Origin: Chrysomallon squamiferum
Lineage: Eukaryota; Mollusca; Gastropoda; Neomphalida; Peltospiridae
Reading direction: 5' to 3'
DNA: 64,000 nt
Assembly: GCA_012295275.1 (NCBI GenBank)
Contig: CM022673.1
Location: forward strand, 16,927,310-16,991,309
Of the stretch, positions 13,641 to 26,390 are shown piece after piece. A model generated the notes under the pieces. It did not search any database, was not told the DNA's origin, and saw only the letters and a list, made by a program, of their open reading frames with translations. The stretch's first letter is position 1. Every line of letters begins with the position of its first letter. The translations under genes and the position numbers were made by a program.

Positions 13641-15480
13641 CTAATCACTGGGAATTAAAATTCAAATATTTTGTAAAGTCCTGTATAAAATCACTGATAT
13701 TAAAAATGTATCATAAACTTTATTTGATATCAGTAATTTTGACACTTATGTTTTTAATTCAATAAAATAAAATATATTTCATTAACAACAGCTAATATTA
13801 TTTATCTTCTAGACACTAGAGCAGCTAAAACAAGTGTCTGCTTGTTACTGTAGATAATAAAAATAAATATTAAAATATGTCAGATATTTATAGCCCATGA
13901 AAAAAATTATGTTTCCTCATAACTAAAAAAAAAAGATTTTCAGAATCTGAACATGATATTTAATTACAGCTGAGATGTCAGTAATAACCTCCACTAATCT
14001 CAACATCAAAAGATAAACAGGGATCAGTTGAGGGAGTATGTTGTAAAACTGCTGTGAGATATGTTGAAATAACTTATACTTGGTAGATGTTGTATATCTC
14101 TGATATCTCCCAGTCAACCAGAGACTTGCTGTTGTGTGAACTAGCAGCAGTATCGGTCATCAGCTCTTTGATATGACAAATCTGTGATGTTCAACATGTC
14201 TGCAGTCAGAAACAAAAGTGATCTGTTCTGTCAATTCACAGAGATCCAGCTCCATCAAAGACCTGTGTGTTCCCGAGCAAATTCACACAACTTGTTTTGT
14301 TGTTCATTCAGCTTTCAGCACTTGCAACTTACAGCATGTCAAAGATGAACAAAAGTGGTCTTTCCAGTGTAGTGCTCTGCATTGTGTTTTTTATTATTCA
14401 TAACATTCACATTCACAAACACCTGCATGAATTATAACTTTTGTGTTTATTACACAGGAACACATAACAGACATAAAAGTAACACAGCTGTTAACACATT
14501 TTCACATTAAAATATACCTATACATAGAAACACAAATACACATTTCAAAATAAACATAATTATAGAGCAATATATATACCTATAAATAAACACAGACATT
14601 GAAATACACATGCACACATTAAACATAGATAAACACATACAAATATTGATGGTGATGCTGTCACATGTCTGTGAGATGATAATGCCATATCAATGTGGGT
14701 GTGTGGTATATATAAATATAATATATAATATATATATATATACACACTGTTTCTCTTAAACTTCTAATAATGCTTCTTTTTGGGAGTATGTATACATTTC
14801 AAGACAGCAAGAGTTTGGGTGTATGTGCATGTTTTGGGGTTTATAGACACACAAGCATGCTCACACACAGACATTCTCACTGTTATATTTGTATGCACAT
14901 GATTTGTTAGTATGGGCAAGTGTGTAAAGTGTCTGTACATGTGTTTGTAGGTGGATATATTTGTCTGTATATATTATCACTGTTTAAAATAGAAAGTGTA
15001 TATGTAAAACACCATATTTACCTAAGATTAAACATCTATTACATGTAATAACTCATGGTAAGTGTAAAAAAGTTACATTTACACCTTATAATCATGGTCT
15101 TTTTATGTTAAAGAGGTACACACATTTCTCAGGCACAAACAATAAGCCCACTGTAAGGTGGGTCTTTTTAATTTCAAGTAATTTTCAGACTTGTCATCTG
15201 CTGTTTTGTTATCACCCAGCAGCCAATAAAATAAATGTTTGTTGAAGATTTCTTTTTCTTTGCTGGTTATTGTGTGAGTGTGTGTGTGTGTCTGTGAATG
15301 GCTGCTTATCCATAAACATTAACTTGTTCATTATTAAAGCATTGAAGCCAGTAATTAGTTTTGTTTGCCAATACTAATACAGGTAGTAAATTATCATGTT
15401 AGTTTATAGAACAGTTAACAATTTGACATAACATATTTTGATTTATCAGAACGACTTAGTACTTGCAAGAATTATTTAAT
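13640..15480. other. Non-coding stretch, no gene seen
   Basis: Mixed AT-rich sequence with CA/TA-rich parts near 14500-14950. Open frames are short and carry no recognisable domain. I see nothing beyond ordinary intronic or intergenic sequence. Confidence 0.65.
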
Positions 15481-16070
15481 ATTTTCTGTATAGCATCACA
15501 TCATATTTTAGCAGTAGCAGTTAGTATGAGTCAGATGTACGAGGCTGTTTGTTTGTAATGAGAAGTGTGAAAGATGAAGCCTGCTGCTGGCTTTCCTTGG
15601 TCACTCTAATTGATTATCAGTGAGAGACGTTTCATTCAGACAGGAACTAAGAAATGAGCAGGTTACAAATAGGATGACTGGACTTTAATGATTCATCTGA
15701 TTCACAAATGCCTGAATCATGCAGACCATGAATCACTTAGACTTGTTACATCATATGTCTTCAGAGATAATCTTCAGCTTTTGCTACACTTGGGATAATT
15801 GGAAACCACCATAATGCGAATGACACTCATAATTTAAGTGTTTGTCTTCATGATGGTTTACACTGCCTGCATGGACTGTGCTGCTCAGCTGATACTGTTT
15901 TGGTCCTGTGAGTATGCATTGATGGATGGATACGATTTAAATGGTGGTAGGAACAAAATGGAAATGTCAGATAAGCACATTGTCTTTCTTCACCTCCAAG
16001 ACCAGCACTGAAGGGCATACTGCATCACTGCCTAATGAGATATCTCTGTTATTGTACAGGGGAGATAAAA
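15480..16070. promoter_or_regulatory. Candidate conserved non-coding element
   Basis: Nearly 600 bases almost free of simple repeats, unusual for this window. The sequence is mixed in base composition, lacks a long open frame, and contains repeated ATTCA/GATTCA and TAAT-type homeodomain-like motifs (for example TAATGATTCATCTGATTCA). The contrast with the repeat-laden flanks suggests selective constraint, as for an intronic enhancer. No comparison with another species could be made. Confidence 0.3.
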
Positions 16071-16387
16071 TCAAGAACAGAAATGAAGTTTCCAGATAGT
16101 CATTTAATTGTGAAATATGGAGACATTCTGAAAAGAGTTAACTAAGACATCACTCCTGAAAGCCCTGCTGGATTCAGTTTTCTTCTAATTGACATATTAT
16201 TTATAAACTCTTGCTAAATGTGGCTTGCTAAATGTTCAGCATGCTATCTTGAAATACACAGATCTATAAAAACAGGCCATGAAAAAAAAAAAACAGAAAA
16301 AAAAAACTGTTTCTCTTGAATATGAGAACATGAATCACATGCTGAAGATTTTATGCTGAAGAATGGATACTTTCAGATGAGTGTAGC

Positions 16388-16410
16388 AAAAAAAAAAAAA
16401 AAAAAAAAAA
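16388..16410. repeat. Poly(A) tract of 23 bases
   Basis: A pure A run at the edge of a complex block. No clear retrotransposon body precedes it. Confidence 0.85.
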
Positions 16411-16702
16411 GTGGCATCAGAAAAAAGGCAACAGGAAAACTGGCACTGTGCAAATTTGGAAAAACTGACACCCTATTTATTTTTTTCTGTATAGTTACTT
16501 AAAAAAACAAACATAAAAGTAGTTTTGAAAATACAATTAATTCATGCAATATTCCTATGTACATGGTTAACAGTATTATATCAGAGTTTAATATCACAAT
16601 TATCACATTATTATCACATTTAAAAATGTAATATACATAGCATCACTCAACCACTTGGCTTTGGTTACCATAAGGTTTGCAGCAGATGTTGTGACCAGCT
16701 CC

Positions 16703-16704
<2 letters not shown>

Positions 16705-16783
<79 letters not shown>

Positions 16784-16800
16784 TGTATGTATGTATGTAT
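16705..16800. repeat. (AC)37 microsatellite followed by (GTAT)n
   Basis: About 75 bases of perfect AC dinucleotide, then about five GTAT tetranucleotides. Its length and purity suggest high polymorphism. It creates artificial long frames on both strands. Confidence 0.95.
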
Positions 16801-16972
16801 ATATGTATTTGGTTGGTTGCTTGTTTTTGGTTTACATTTGTTTTGACTGACCATTTAATTATGAACTGTCAACAATTGTTAAACATTATATTTTTTCCAG
16901 TGCCATTTTTCCATATCCCCCTTTCAGACATAATAGTCTGTTTATCTGTTTTCTTTCTTTCTTTCTGTCTGT

Positions 16973-17422
16973 TTGTCTGCCTGTTTCTATCATCTCTCTA
17001 CATCCATCCGATCAATAATCTCTAGGTGTTTGCTTGTGCATGTGGGTGTGTGTGGGTGTGTATTTGTCCATATTTCTGTCTACATACACCAGCAAGTATT
17101 TATTTCTACCCATGTGAACAAAGACACACACACTAGAACCAGGATGTTTACAAGTGAATGTACCATTTGTGACATACTAGAATTTAATACACATTTCACT
17201 AGTTACTTTCAGAGATATAATTATAGTGTGAGAGTAAATGACACAGGTCATCTATTAAATGTCTCCTACAAAGTTAAAAAACAAACAATGAAAGTAAGTC
17301 ATCCATTAAATGTCTCCTACAAAGTGAAACAGAAAGTAAGACATCCATTACATTTTTTCAGGTCCTGTAGTTGTGTAAATCAGGTCAACTTTCTGATTAC
17401 TCCTAACAAACAAATTGCTTGA
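16973..17422 (+). other. Open frame of 149 codons, probably not a gene
   Basis: This is the longest open frame in the window, but it begins in TC/TG-rich repeat sequence. Its C-terminal half contains a short tandem duplication at about 17250-17350, in which LLNVSYKVK and PLNVSYKVK recur with their DNA. It has no recognised domain and no splice boundaries. In such an AT-rich sequence a frame this long is mildly notable. I favour a chance frame over a local tandem duplication. Confidence 0.25.
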
Positions 17423-18742
17423 TCTAATTTTACAAGTCAGTTCTTCAAACCCCTTTCTATACTCACAGAATTTAAAAAATTTTTTTTTAGGAAAAGTCTG
17501 GGTAAAACAAAATGCATGTATATAAACAATTTACATGTAAAACAATTAAATATAGTGGTAAACCAAATTATATGGGCGTGTATTGAAATAAATATTTAAA
17601 AAAAGAGGAAGAAATGTCAACCCACAGCTGTATGCTAGGATCTGATAAGTACTCAACAATCTCAACAATTTTTTATTTATTTATTTTTTTCAGAGATAAG
17701 GTTAACCACAATTTTGTGTGCATATAAAAAAAAAAGATAGATAATACTGTAATTTAATAATAAAAAAAAAAAATATAAATGTAGAAAATAATTACCACTA
17801 CTACCACTACTGCTGCTACAACTACTAATAATCACAGCATACATTATGATGATAATAACTGTATCTGTATGTCAATGGTAATATGATAACAACAATATTA
17901 ACATATATTGTGGTGATGGAAATCTGTCCAGTGATCATTATGGTAAAATAGTATTTATGAAAATTTCTCACCTTTTGAGGTCCAGCAAGCATACTACACT
18001 TGTGATAATTATGTGTAAAATACACTCCTTAAAACTTTGTTTAAAATACTCCTAGTTTAGATACAGTATTTTGAGGTATTTCAAAGGTAGGTGTGGCTAA
18101 GAGATAATCTTCTGAAGTGAAACCAGTAGGTGTTCAAAGTATGCAGTGGGTGTATATTTACTGTATTGTACTAGGTGATTATGTAGTCTATACTACAGTC
18201 AGGAGTGCAGTTTTACTAAAATACACCCAGACTAGTTCAAGTTAGTAATTTTAACTTTTTTATTTCGCCTTTCTCAAATTTATAAATTTGCTGAATGGAT
18301 CAGCTGGATTCTCAAATTCTGACATAGAATAATCCTGTGTGCAGTCTGTTAACTTTAGTGTTATAAGTTATAATTTATTAAGTTAAGTGATAGACAGAAG
18401 AGAGAAACAAGGGATGGACAGTTACAATGAGTAAACATTATAAAATAAAAATTTTAAAAACAAAAAAGGAAATTTTTTTTTCTTTTTTTTTAAATAGTTA
18501 AAAAAAATGTATGTTTGTAAATTAAATAAACCATGGATTTCCTTATTTGATAAATAATTTATTTATAAGATGATTGATAAACAAAGTCTGTCAATAAATG
18601 TTACCTAGATATGAAGAGTTGTAAACATGCTAAAACTAATTTAAACACATTCACATGAGCAGGTGAATCCAAGATGTAAGCAGTAAGCATATTAATAACC
18701 GGATTTCTAAATTTAAAATGTTTATTTAGGTGTTCCATATCC

Positions 18743-18770
18743 AAAAAAAAAAAAAAAAAAAAAAAAAAAA
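18743..18770. repeat. Poly(A) tract of 28 bases
   Basis: Uninterrupted A run in otherwise unremarkable AT-rich sequence. Confidence 0.9.
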
Positions 18771-21322
18771 CTTGGTAAGGAATATGTAAAAGATAATGAA
18801 ATGAAAATTAAAATCTTTGTTTATGTTTAATTTTTTTGTTTTTTTTAAATTTCATATTTCATTTAGTGAATGGCAGGTGAAAATGTTCAAAACCAATCAG
18901 TTTATCATAAGTTTTACTCACTTGTACATGTCTAAATTTAACAAAGGAAATTCAGATTTGTGTCTCAGTTTAATAGACAAGTTTGAAGTTAGAACGATAT
19001 AGCTGTCTTCTGTCAAAATGACATATTATTAGTTACCTAGCAACACAATCAACATTGATATGTCCCAAGGATGGATAAAAAAAGTTTATGGACAGTAAAT
19101 GAAAGAGCTATCAAATTATAATGTCAATGAAATATAAATTATGAATGAAAGAAGAACAATAAGAACAACAACAAAAATAAATAAATAGATAGATAGATAA
19201 ATAAATAAATAAAATAAAACAAAGAGTAATATCAAAGTTTTTTTTCTTTGTTATAAACATACAAACTACAACTGTTTCATACAGAGTTTTGATAAGTTAT
19301 ACTTTTCAAAGATTTTTCAAGATAGTTATGACACTGAAACAGAAAATCTAAACATGTTACTGCTATCAGACATGTAAATGTCTTAATATTCAGTCTTGCA
19401 ATGAAGCTCAGTGCCATCACATGATGATGTTTTATATATCATATCATAAACTTAATTAACTTTTCAATTAGCAGCACAGAATATTTATCTATTTTTCCTC
19501 TCTATAAACGTAACAGAACCTACCAGTAACAAAACAAACAAATGAATACAACAGAAAATTAGTTACAGATTCCACCCATGTGATTAGATCCTGGAAACTG
19601 TTAAATCTGAGAAAAACACTCTAGCAGTGAGTGCAGCCCACACCAGAAAGTGAGCAAATTAAATTTATATTCCTTATTAAATAAATTAAATTATATATTC
19701 TTTATTGTTGGTAAAATGTCAGATTCATAAATCATGGTTTCACTGTCAAGTTTTGACATGACATAAATCTGAGATTTGTTCTTTATTTATTTATTTTTTT
19801 AAATATAAAAAAAAACTGAATATAAGTAAGAGAATAGTAATTCCCCTACCAAGCTGGTAATTAGGTTTTTGGTGCTGCATGTGTGAGAGGGAGTATGAAA
19901 ACAGAGAAATGTGTGTTTGATGTGAAACAGGCCGTGTGCCAGAGAACTGTAATTAATGTGTGAGTACCAGGAAAAAACCATGAAGCAATTACTTCTAACT
20001 GAAGTGTTATCACAAATCATGGTATGATTCATTTTTTGGAATTTCCTCAAACACTCACACAAGAAAAAAAAAAAAAATAAATAAAAAAAAAAAAAATAAA
20101 TAATAATAATAATAATAATAAAAACAAGTAAAACTAAAATATACTTGTACAACAACCCACCCACACAATTTTTTTTTTTAAATTGCAAGAAACAAAAATC
20201 ATTAATAAATAAGTAAAAAAAAAAAAAAAAAAAATAAAACGATAATTAAACAATAAATGTTACAAAAATATTACAAAAATATAAAAGAACAACAAAAAAG
20301 GGGAAAAACCCCAACAAAAAACACAAACATAAAATAATATTTAAAATTGATCAATAATAAAACTAACTAACCAAAATGAGCTAAATAAACATCCTAAAGA
20401 ACTCACAGACATCTGTTATTATTATTATTTATTACTGGTTTTTATAAGTAGAAGAAGAAAAAAGCCTAGTTACATTATTTTAAAATTAAAATGTGATTTT
20501 TTTTTTTTTCATAATTTTACAAAGTCAGTACAGATCTTTTTCTCTTTAATCCAGAATAAAATTTTAAAGCAGTTGTAAGAAAATAAAATAAAATGAAATT
20601 TTAATTAAATGAAACATGGTATACCTTTTTATTTCATGGTGTCAGTGACTTGTGTGTTATTAGTCATGTAATATAAATAACATAATTAGTTTAACACACA
20701 CACAGGAAATATTTTACTTTAAAATGAAAATAGGTTTTAGCTTAGTGGCCTTCTGCTAAATGGCTCATAAGATCAATACTCATCATACTGAACCATTTCC
20801 TATTCCACCAAGTGACTCATGCCTGATGATCAAAAATATACAGTGTGTGTCTTCCTGTTTATGGGGAGGTTATTATAAACTACCAGTTGCTGCTAATGTG
20901 AAAACAGATAGAGTGGGCTTCCTCTGAAGATTACAACACATCAGAAGGACTGGTTACATGACATCTACTGGCTGACAGAGGACAGTCAGTGCTCTAGTGG
21001 TGTGATTAAAAACACAACTAACTGGTCATTTAATAGTCACAGATGACACATGAAACAGTCTAGTTAAACTCTAAATATAAATAAATTGTTAACATTCATA
21101 TTCTGTTTCAATAATATGTTATTTCTTTCTAGGCAGGAATGAAAAATAAACAAAAAACAAAACAAACAAAACAAATGATATTAAATTTCTCTGTGAATAA
21201 ATAATCTACTGTGTAGCGTTTAAAGAAGTAATTATTTGTTTTCTTTTTATCTTTTTGAAAAATCTTTTCTTTTTTTCTTTCTTTTTTTTTTCATAAAGCT
21301 ACATTTTCACTTAAACAGAAAC

Positions 21323-21323
<1 letters not shown>

Positions 21324-21356
<33 letters not shown>
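21324..21356. repeat. Poly(A) tract of 33 bases
   Basis: Uninterrupted A run, followed by a short GAA-rich segment and then by the C-rich patch near 21410. Confidence 0.9.
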
Positions 21357-21358
<2 letters not shown>

Positions 21359-22380
21359 AAAAAATAAAGAGAAGAAGAAGACTGTTTATAAATCAAAGGA
21401 TGCTGAACTCACCCCCCACCCCTACCCCATTCTCCAACTGTGCAGGAATAGATTAATAATTAACAGTGTAGGATCTGTGGCTTCCAACACACACCGTATT
21501 TCTGAGCAAACACTGACTGCTTAGAAACATTATTAATGGAATCTGTTTTTTCTGATTTTATCACACAACACAGCTATGAATGTTTTACTTGTGAAAGATG
21601 ATGAATTAAGCAGTATCTAATCATAGTGGTATCGCTCTTTGGCATCAAATGTAGGTAAATGTATTCGGTTGTGTCTACAAGGGGTACATTTTTTTATTTA
21701 TTTTTTTTAAATAAGTAATTTAGAAAGATATACAGGTTGTTTTTAAATTTAAAAGATAATTCTGATAAAAAATTGTTTGATGGTGTTAATGATGATAATA
21801 AAATATTAAAATAAAAATAATTATAATGATAATAATAGATATAATAAAGATAATGATGGTGATAATGATGATAGTTATAACAATGAGAACATGAATATCT
21901 AATGACCTATGTAAGCCCTTAGATATCTGCCTATGATAAAGTTTAATTAGCTTATTCATCATTCGTTGTTTTGAGGGACCTTGCTGCCCTAGTTTGTATA
22001 AAAAGAAAAAAGATGTAATAATAAATAAATAAATAACTAATAATAGTAGTAGTATTAGTAGTAATAGTAACAATAAAAATAACAGTAAAAGTTATAATAG
22101 CAGTAATAATAAAATCAGACACAGATTTGTTTTTAAATAAAAAGACTCTGTAAAAGAGCAGCTATTTGTGAAGTAGTCCACGTTTATCTCAGACACCCAG
22201 AATACTCAGAATGAGGAGGGGAAAAAAAGCTTTCAGTAACTACTTGACCACACATCCCAATTAAAGATGTTTTTCTTTCAATTTTAGGTTAAACATGGGC
22301 AGTTTTTACAAAAACGTTGAATACAAAGCAAGTGGCATCAATTTATTTTGCAGTGTTTGATGTAGTAACTTCAGAAATTA

Positions 22381-22600
22381 ATCACCGCACCCTGCAGAAC
22401 ACACTGAATGAAAGTGTTGTCTATAAACGTGTGTGAACAAACAGTCAATATTGCACTTCAATGATACATATCATCTTTCTGCCAGCCGCCAATTTGCTTT
22501 CAATTATCTTCGCATCACAGCAAGTGTTGGCTTCAGCACACAATTGTGAAATCATCTTGATGAATTGTTAATTCATGGATGTCAGTTTATTTTTAATATA
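22381..22600. promoter_or_regulatory. Candidate conserved non-coding element with palindromes
   Basis: A repeat-free block with several homeodomain-type motifs. It contains the perfect palindrome CACAATTGTG (22539-22548) and, 11 bases later, the inverted repeat ATGAATT-GTT-AATTCAT (22560-22576). GCCAATTTGC and CAATTATC lie just upstream. Clustered palindromic AT-core sites are typical of dimeric transcription-factor binding regions in animal enhancers. No constraint can be shown from one sequence. Confidence 0.35.
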
Positions 22601-23237
22601 ACAAGAAAAAAAAAAAAAGAAGATACTTCACTGCAATAAAATTGATGTATTCATGTCAGCAGCAATAGAAAGTTCTCTGAGATATGCTGGTCACTGTGGT
22701 ATACAAATATGAAGAGATATGCACAAACAAATGTAAAATATATCTGTTTGTTCCTCTGTATAAAACTACATTGGTATAATATACAAATATGGGGATAAAT
22801 TGTGAAAAATAAATCTATTTACTATACAGATTTAAGCCATATAGGTTTTCTGGATCATGTAAGAATATGGACATAGAGAACCTACGTGTATTAATACATG
22901 TATTTGTTGAACAGGTGTAACACAGTGTAAATAGTGTATCATATGTGTGACAGTGTGTATATGCCACAGACACATTTTCATATTAATTTGTTTGTACTCT
23001 GGTACTTCTGAAACACTTATAGTTTTGTTAAAAATGCTATACTTGCAGTCATAACAAATAACGAAGAAACAAATTTATGTTCAGGTTTATTTCAACAGCA
23101 AAATGCATATTTAATTATGATTTTTGATGAAGGAACTCTATTAAACTGAACGTGGCATACAAAATATATAACATAACTGAAATATTATTGCAACTAAAAA
23201 CAAATAGCAGATGGAAATATGATTAATGAATGTGTCA

Positions 23238-23371
23238 CTAAATAGGACCTATAACACTGGCAGTGTTGCAGATCCTTAGGCAGATATAACGAATGGCTGC
23301 TTTGGACTTCAGTACAGCCTTGGAGTCAAAAAGCCTTCCTTGGGCCACTGAAACAGCTGACCAAGCAGTGT
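23238..23371 (-). CDS. Candidate terminal coding exon, unidentified
   Basis: On the minus strand a good splice acceptor (TTCTCATATTGACAG) is followed directly by an open frame of 43 codons ending in TAG. Read with one base supplied by the previous exon, it begins TAWSAVSVAQGRLFDSKAVL and ends in ASVIGPI. The block is richer in G+C than its flanks and free of simple repeats. In phase 0 the same exon would instead encode about 20 residues (TLLGQLFQWPKEGF...) and then stop, so the reading frame is ambiguous. I recognise no family. The block also contains the small palindrome AACACTG-G-CAGTGTT, so a regulatory or repeat origin remains possible. It lies on the same strand as the exons near 48.7 and 60 kb. 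Confidence 0.3.
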
Positions 23372-23934
23372 CTGTCAATATGAGAAACTCATTAATACAG
23401 TTATATTACTGAAACACTGCCTGATATAGGATATAGGTATGAACCAGAATGATTTCTTTTTCAGATGCATTGGAAATACTGTATTGATCATCATGATATA
23501 GATAATACATATAAAAACACATCAATATACTGTATTACATGTCCTTGAGTTGTGTAGGTTATTCTGCCATACACATCAATACACATTATATTCACAAATG
23601 ATCTATTTATAATAACATGGCTAGAAATACTGCTATGGATACTGGTGACTATTTTAAATTTGTAAATAGCGTCATTAAAAAAAAGTTTATTGAGTAGATT
23701 TATATATACAGAATTATCAAATAAAATAACACTGCTTTAGTACGCCTACTGGTACATGTCTTTCAGACTTGGCATAATTTATGAATTTATTTGTTTATTT
23801 TTTGTTGTTGGTAATTTTGTTTAATTTTATATATAGATTATATATATTTTCCCATTATAACAATTATAAACTTATTTTGTTATCAACAAAATAAAAGATA
23901 ATAATATGGTTGATATTTAAATGAGATTCAGTTG

Positions 23935-24560
23935 AATCATGTTGATTCTACTCAATATTATCTACTCTAATCTATACCAATCTAGTCAAGTTTAATTTAA
24001 GTCTAACTGTATCTAGTAATGTCAAGCTGAGCTAAGTCAAAGACAAGTTGAATATAGTCAAGTATAATCTATAATCTAGTGTAGTTATGTCAAGCTGAGT
24101 TCACTCAAAGTCAACAATCAGTCAAATATAATCAAATCTAGTCATGTCAAACCAAGTTAAGTCAAAATCCAGTGAAGTCAATCTAATCAAGTTTAGTCAT
24201 GTTAAGCTGAGTTAAGTCAAAATCCAGTGAAGTCAATCTAATCAAGTTTAGTCATGTTAAGCTGAGTTAAGTCCAAGTTAAATCAAGCCAATCCAATCAA
24301 GTGGAGTCATGTCAAGCTGAGTTAAGTCAAAATCCAGTCAAGTCAATCTAATCAAGTCTAGTCATGTTAAGCTGAGTTAAGTCAAAGTTAAATCAAGCCA
24401 ATCCAATCAAGCCAATCCAATCAAGTGGAGTCATGTCAAGCTGAGTTAAGTTAAAATCCAGTCAAGTCAATCTAATCAAGTCTAGTCAGGTTAAGCTGAT
24501 TTAAGTCAAAGACATGATGAATATAGTCCTGTCTAATCTCACGTAGTCATGTCAAGTTGG
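23935..24560 (+). repeat. 55-bp tandem satellite array
   Basis: A long array marked by GTCATGTTAAGCTGAGTTAA-type blocks. These recur at 24141, 24196, 24251, 24306, 24361, 24430 and 24485, giving a 55-bp period with one 14-bp internal duplication. Older, more diverged units extend to the left to about 23935. The unit itself divides into five 11-base pieces rich in GTCAA/ATCAA, suggesting growth from a shorter ancestral repeat. Confidence 0.9.
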
Positions 24561-25944
24561 TCTGAAACTGATGTGCGTAACTCTGAAACTTCAGCCACAA
24601 CAATACTGTGTGTGGGAGGTTGGAGCATAGTTTGAGGAGGAAATGATTCATGTGTTATTTTCAAAGTATCTAATTCTGTTTCAGCTGACATGTCAGTAAA
24701 CAGAAATAGTTATAACGCAAACAAAACATGATTAAAAATAAATAATGTTGGTTATTTTATTTATCTATTCTTTCTTTCATCAAGTATGGTTAAAATAAAT
24801 ACGTCAATATCCAACCATAAAAAGTATAATTTTGATTAGGCAAAATGTATTTATAAATCAATTATATATGTGTATGTGTGTGCAGTGGGGGGGGGTTATG
24901 AATGTGTGTATGTATTTGTGTATTTTTGTACGTAGGTGTGGGTGTGTGGTTGTGTGTATTTATCTCTGTATGTGTGGGTGTATGTGTGTGTATGTGTATA
25001 TACATCAGTAGCTTTACAGACACATTTTATAAATGTATGACAATCTGACTGTCTGTATTGTATATGTATGTTTGTGTGTACTATGATTAACATATATTTA
25101 AGTCAGTCTCACTTTTCCAAACTAAATAATATTCAAACTTGCACATTCTAACTGGCTGATAAGTGCAACAACACAAGAAGTAAACTCAATAAAATCCATC
25201 ACATAATATATTAACAGTTATCAGATGTTTCCATATACACAAACAGAAGATAAAGTGGTTTTATTTGATTATTTATTTGCATATTTACACCCATGTTTGT
25301 TTGTAAATTTGTATCCTGCTTAAATGATGGGAAATAATATATGTGTTATGTCATGGAGTTTCTATCTGATAAAATAGATTTCTTTAAACAAATAAATACA
25401 CACACACACATGTTCTCCACAGCTTCTCTACATCTTGGATTCTCTACTTAATGTAATAGATAAGCATAAACAAATACAATATGTTCTCTATTGCTAAACC
25501 AATATCTCTTGTTTTCTCTATGTAATGTAGGAGATTTCTATAAACAAATACATACATACAGATGGTCTTTATTGCTTCTCAATCGATGTAATGTACTTAC
25601 CTGCAAAAGAAGAGGAAAAGAAAAGTTTATTAACAAAACAATTTACAAGTTTATTAACAGAAGCATTTCATAAACAGATGGATGGATCTTTTAATAGACT
25701 TACTGAATGACAGAATGGAAGGATGAATGGAAGAATGAATGGTGATTAGATAACATGACAACGTATCAAACAGATAAATGAAAAATAAATAAATAACATG
25801 GAGGATGGATGGTCGAGTTATCAGATAGCATAAATGTTGAGTCATGAACTATTTTTAAATACAGCCTAATACATCAAACCAATCCAACACAATCAGAAAA
25901 CAGAAATAAAATATTAATACCACAATGTCAGTCTCTGTATAAAA

Positions 25945-25978
<34 letters not shown>

Positions 25979-26080
25979 TATAAAAAATAAAATGAAATAA
26001 AACAGTAATATGAAAATAATTTAAAAAAATAAAAAAGCTAATGATAATAAAAAGCCAGTATCAAAGAGGCTGAAAACAAA
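24561..26080. other. Non-coding stretch with microsatellites
   Basis: No gene supported. It contains G10 near 24886, TG/TATG-rich sequence at 24865-25080, a diverged repeat of roughly 90-100 bases in 25400-25600 (TTCTCTA...AAACAAATA units), and A22 followed by (TA)n at 25941-25982. Confidence 0.65.
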
Positions 26081-26390
26081 TGTGTCCAATTTCCCACTGC
26101 AGCAGCCAGCAATCATGTGAAATTATGGTTAGTGTGGAATACTAGAGTTAATTACCAGCATGGTGTACTTAACGCCATTTATCACACAGCATGACATACC
26201 AATAAGTGTTTCATTTGGTACTGTTAAATCTCACATACTCAACAATTAGAGGACAAAAGTGTTCAAGGACTTCTGTAATTGAACAATACTTGGATGGAAT
26301 GGTGATGCTGGCCTGATAAACAAGCAGTGGAAATAATTGATATTTGACAGGGAAAATAAGCAGTAGCTTGCTGAATTATTTCTATAACAA
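26080..26390. promoter_or_regulatory. Candidate conserved non-coding element
   Basis: About 300 repeat-free bases containing GAAATTATGGTTAGTGTGG, AGAGTTAATTACC and AATTGATATTTGACAGG. The last includes a TTGACAG motif typical of Meis/TALE homeodomain proteins, and TTAATTA is a general homeodomain core. The open frame over it on the minus strand is not convincing as protein. Enhancer function is an inference. Confidence 0.3.

Larger units (their letters stand above)
17423..22380. other. Non-coding stretch with A-rich tracts
   Basis: No gene supported. It contains A28 at 18743-18770, A-rich and AAT repeats at 20064-20131, A runs at 20217-20234, A33 at 21324-21356, and AAT/ATG triplets at 21785-22110. 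A more complex patch lies at 20740-21060. A G-rich patch at 21409-21450 on the minus strand is discussed in the findings. Confidence 0.7.

Noticed and set aside
16603-16854. Long His/Thr and Cys/Val frames
   Set aside because: They are translations of the (AC)n tract on each strand, not proteins.
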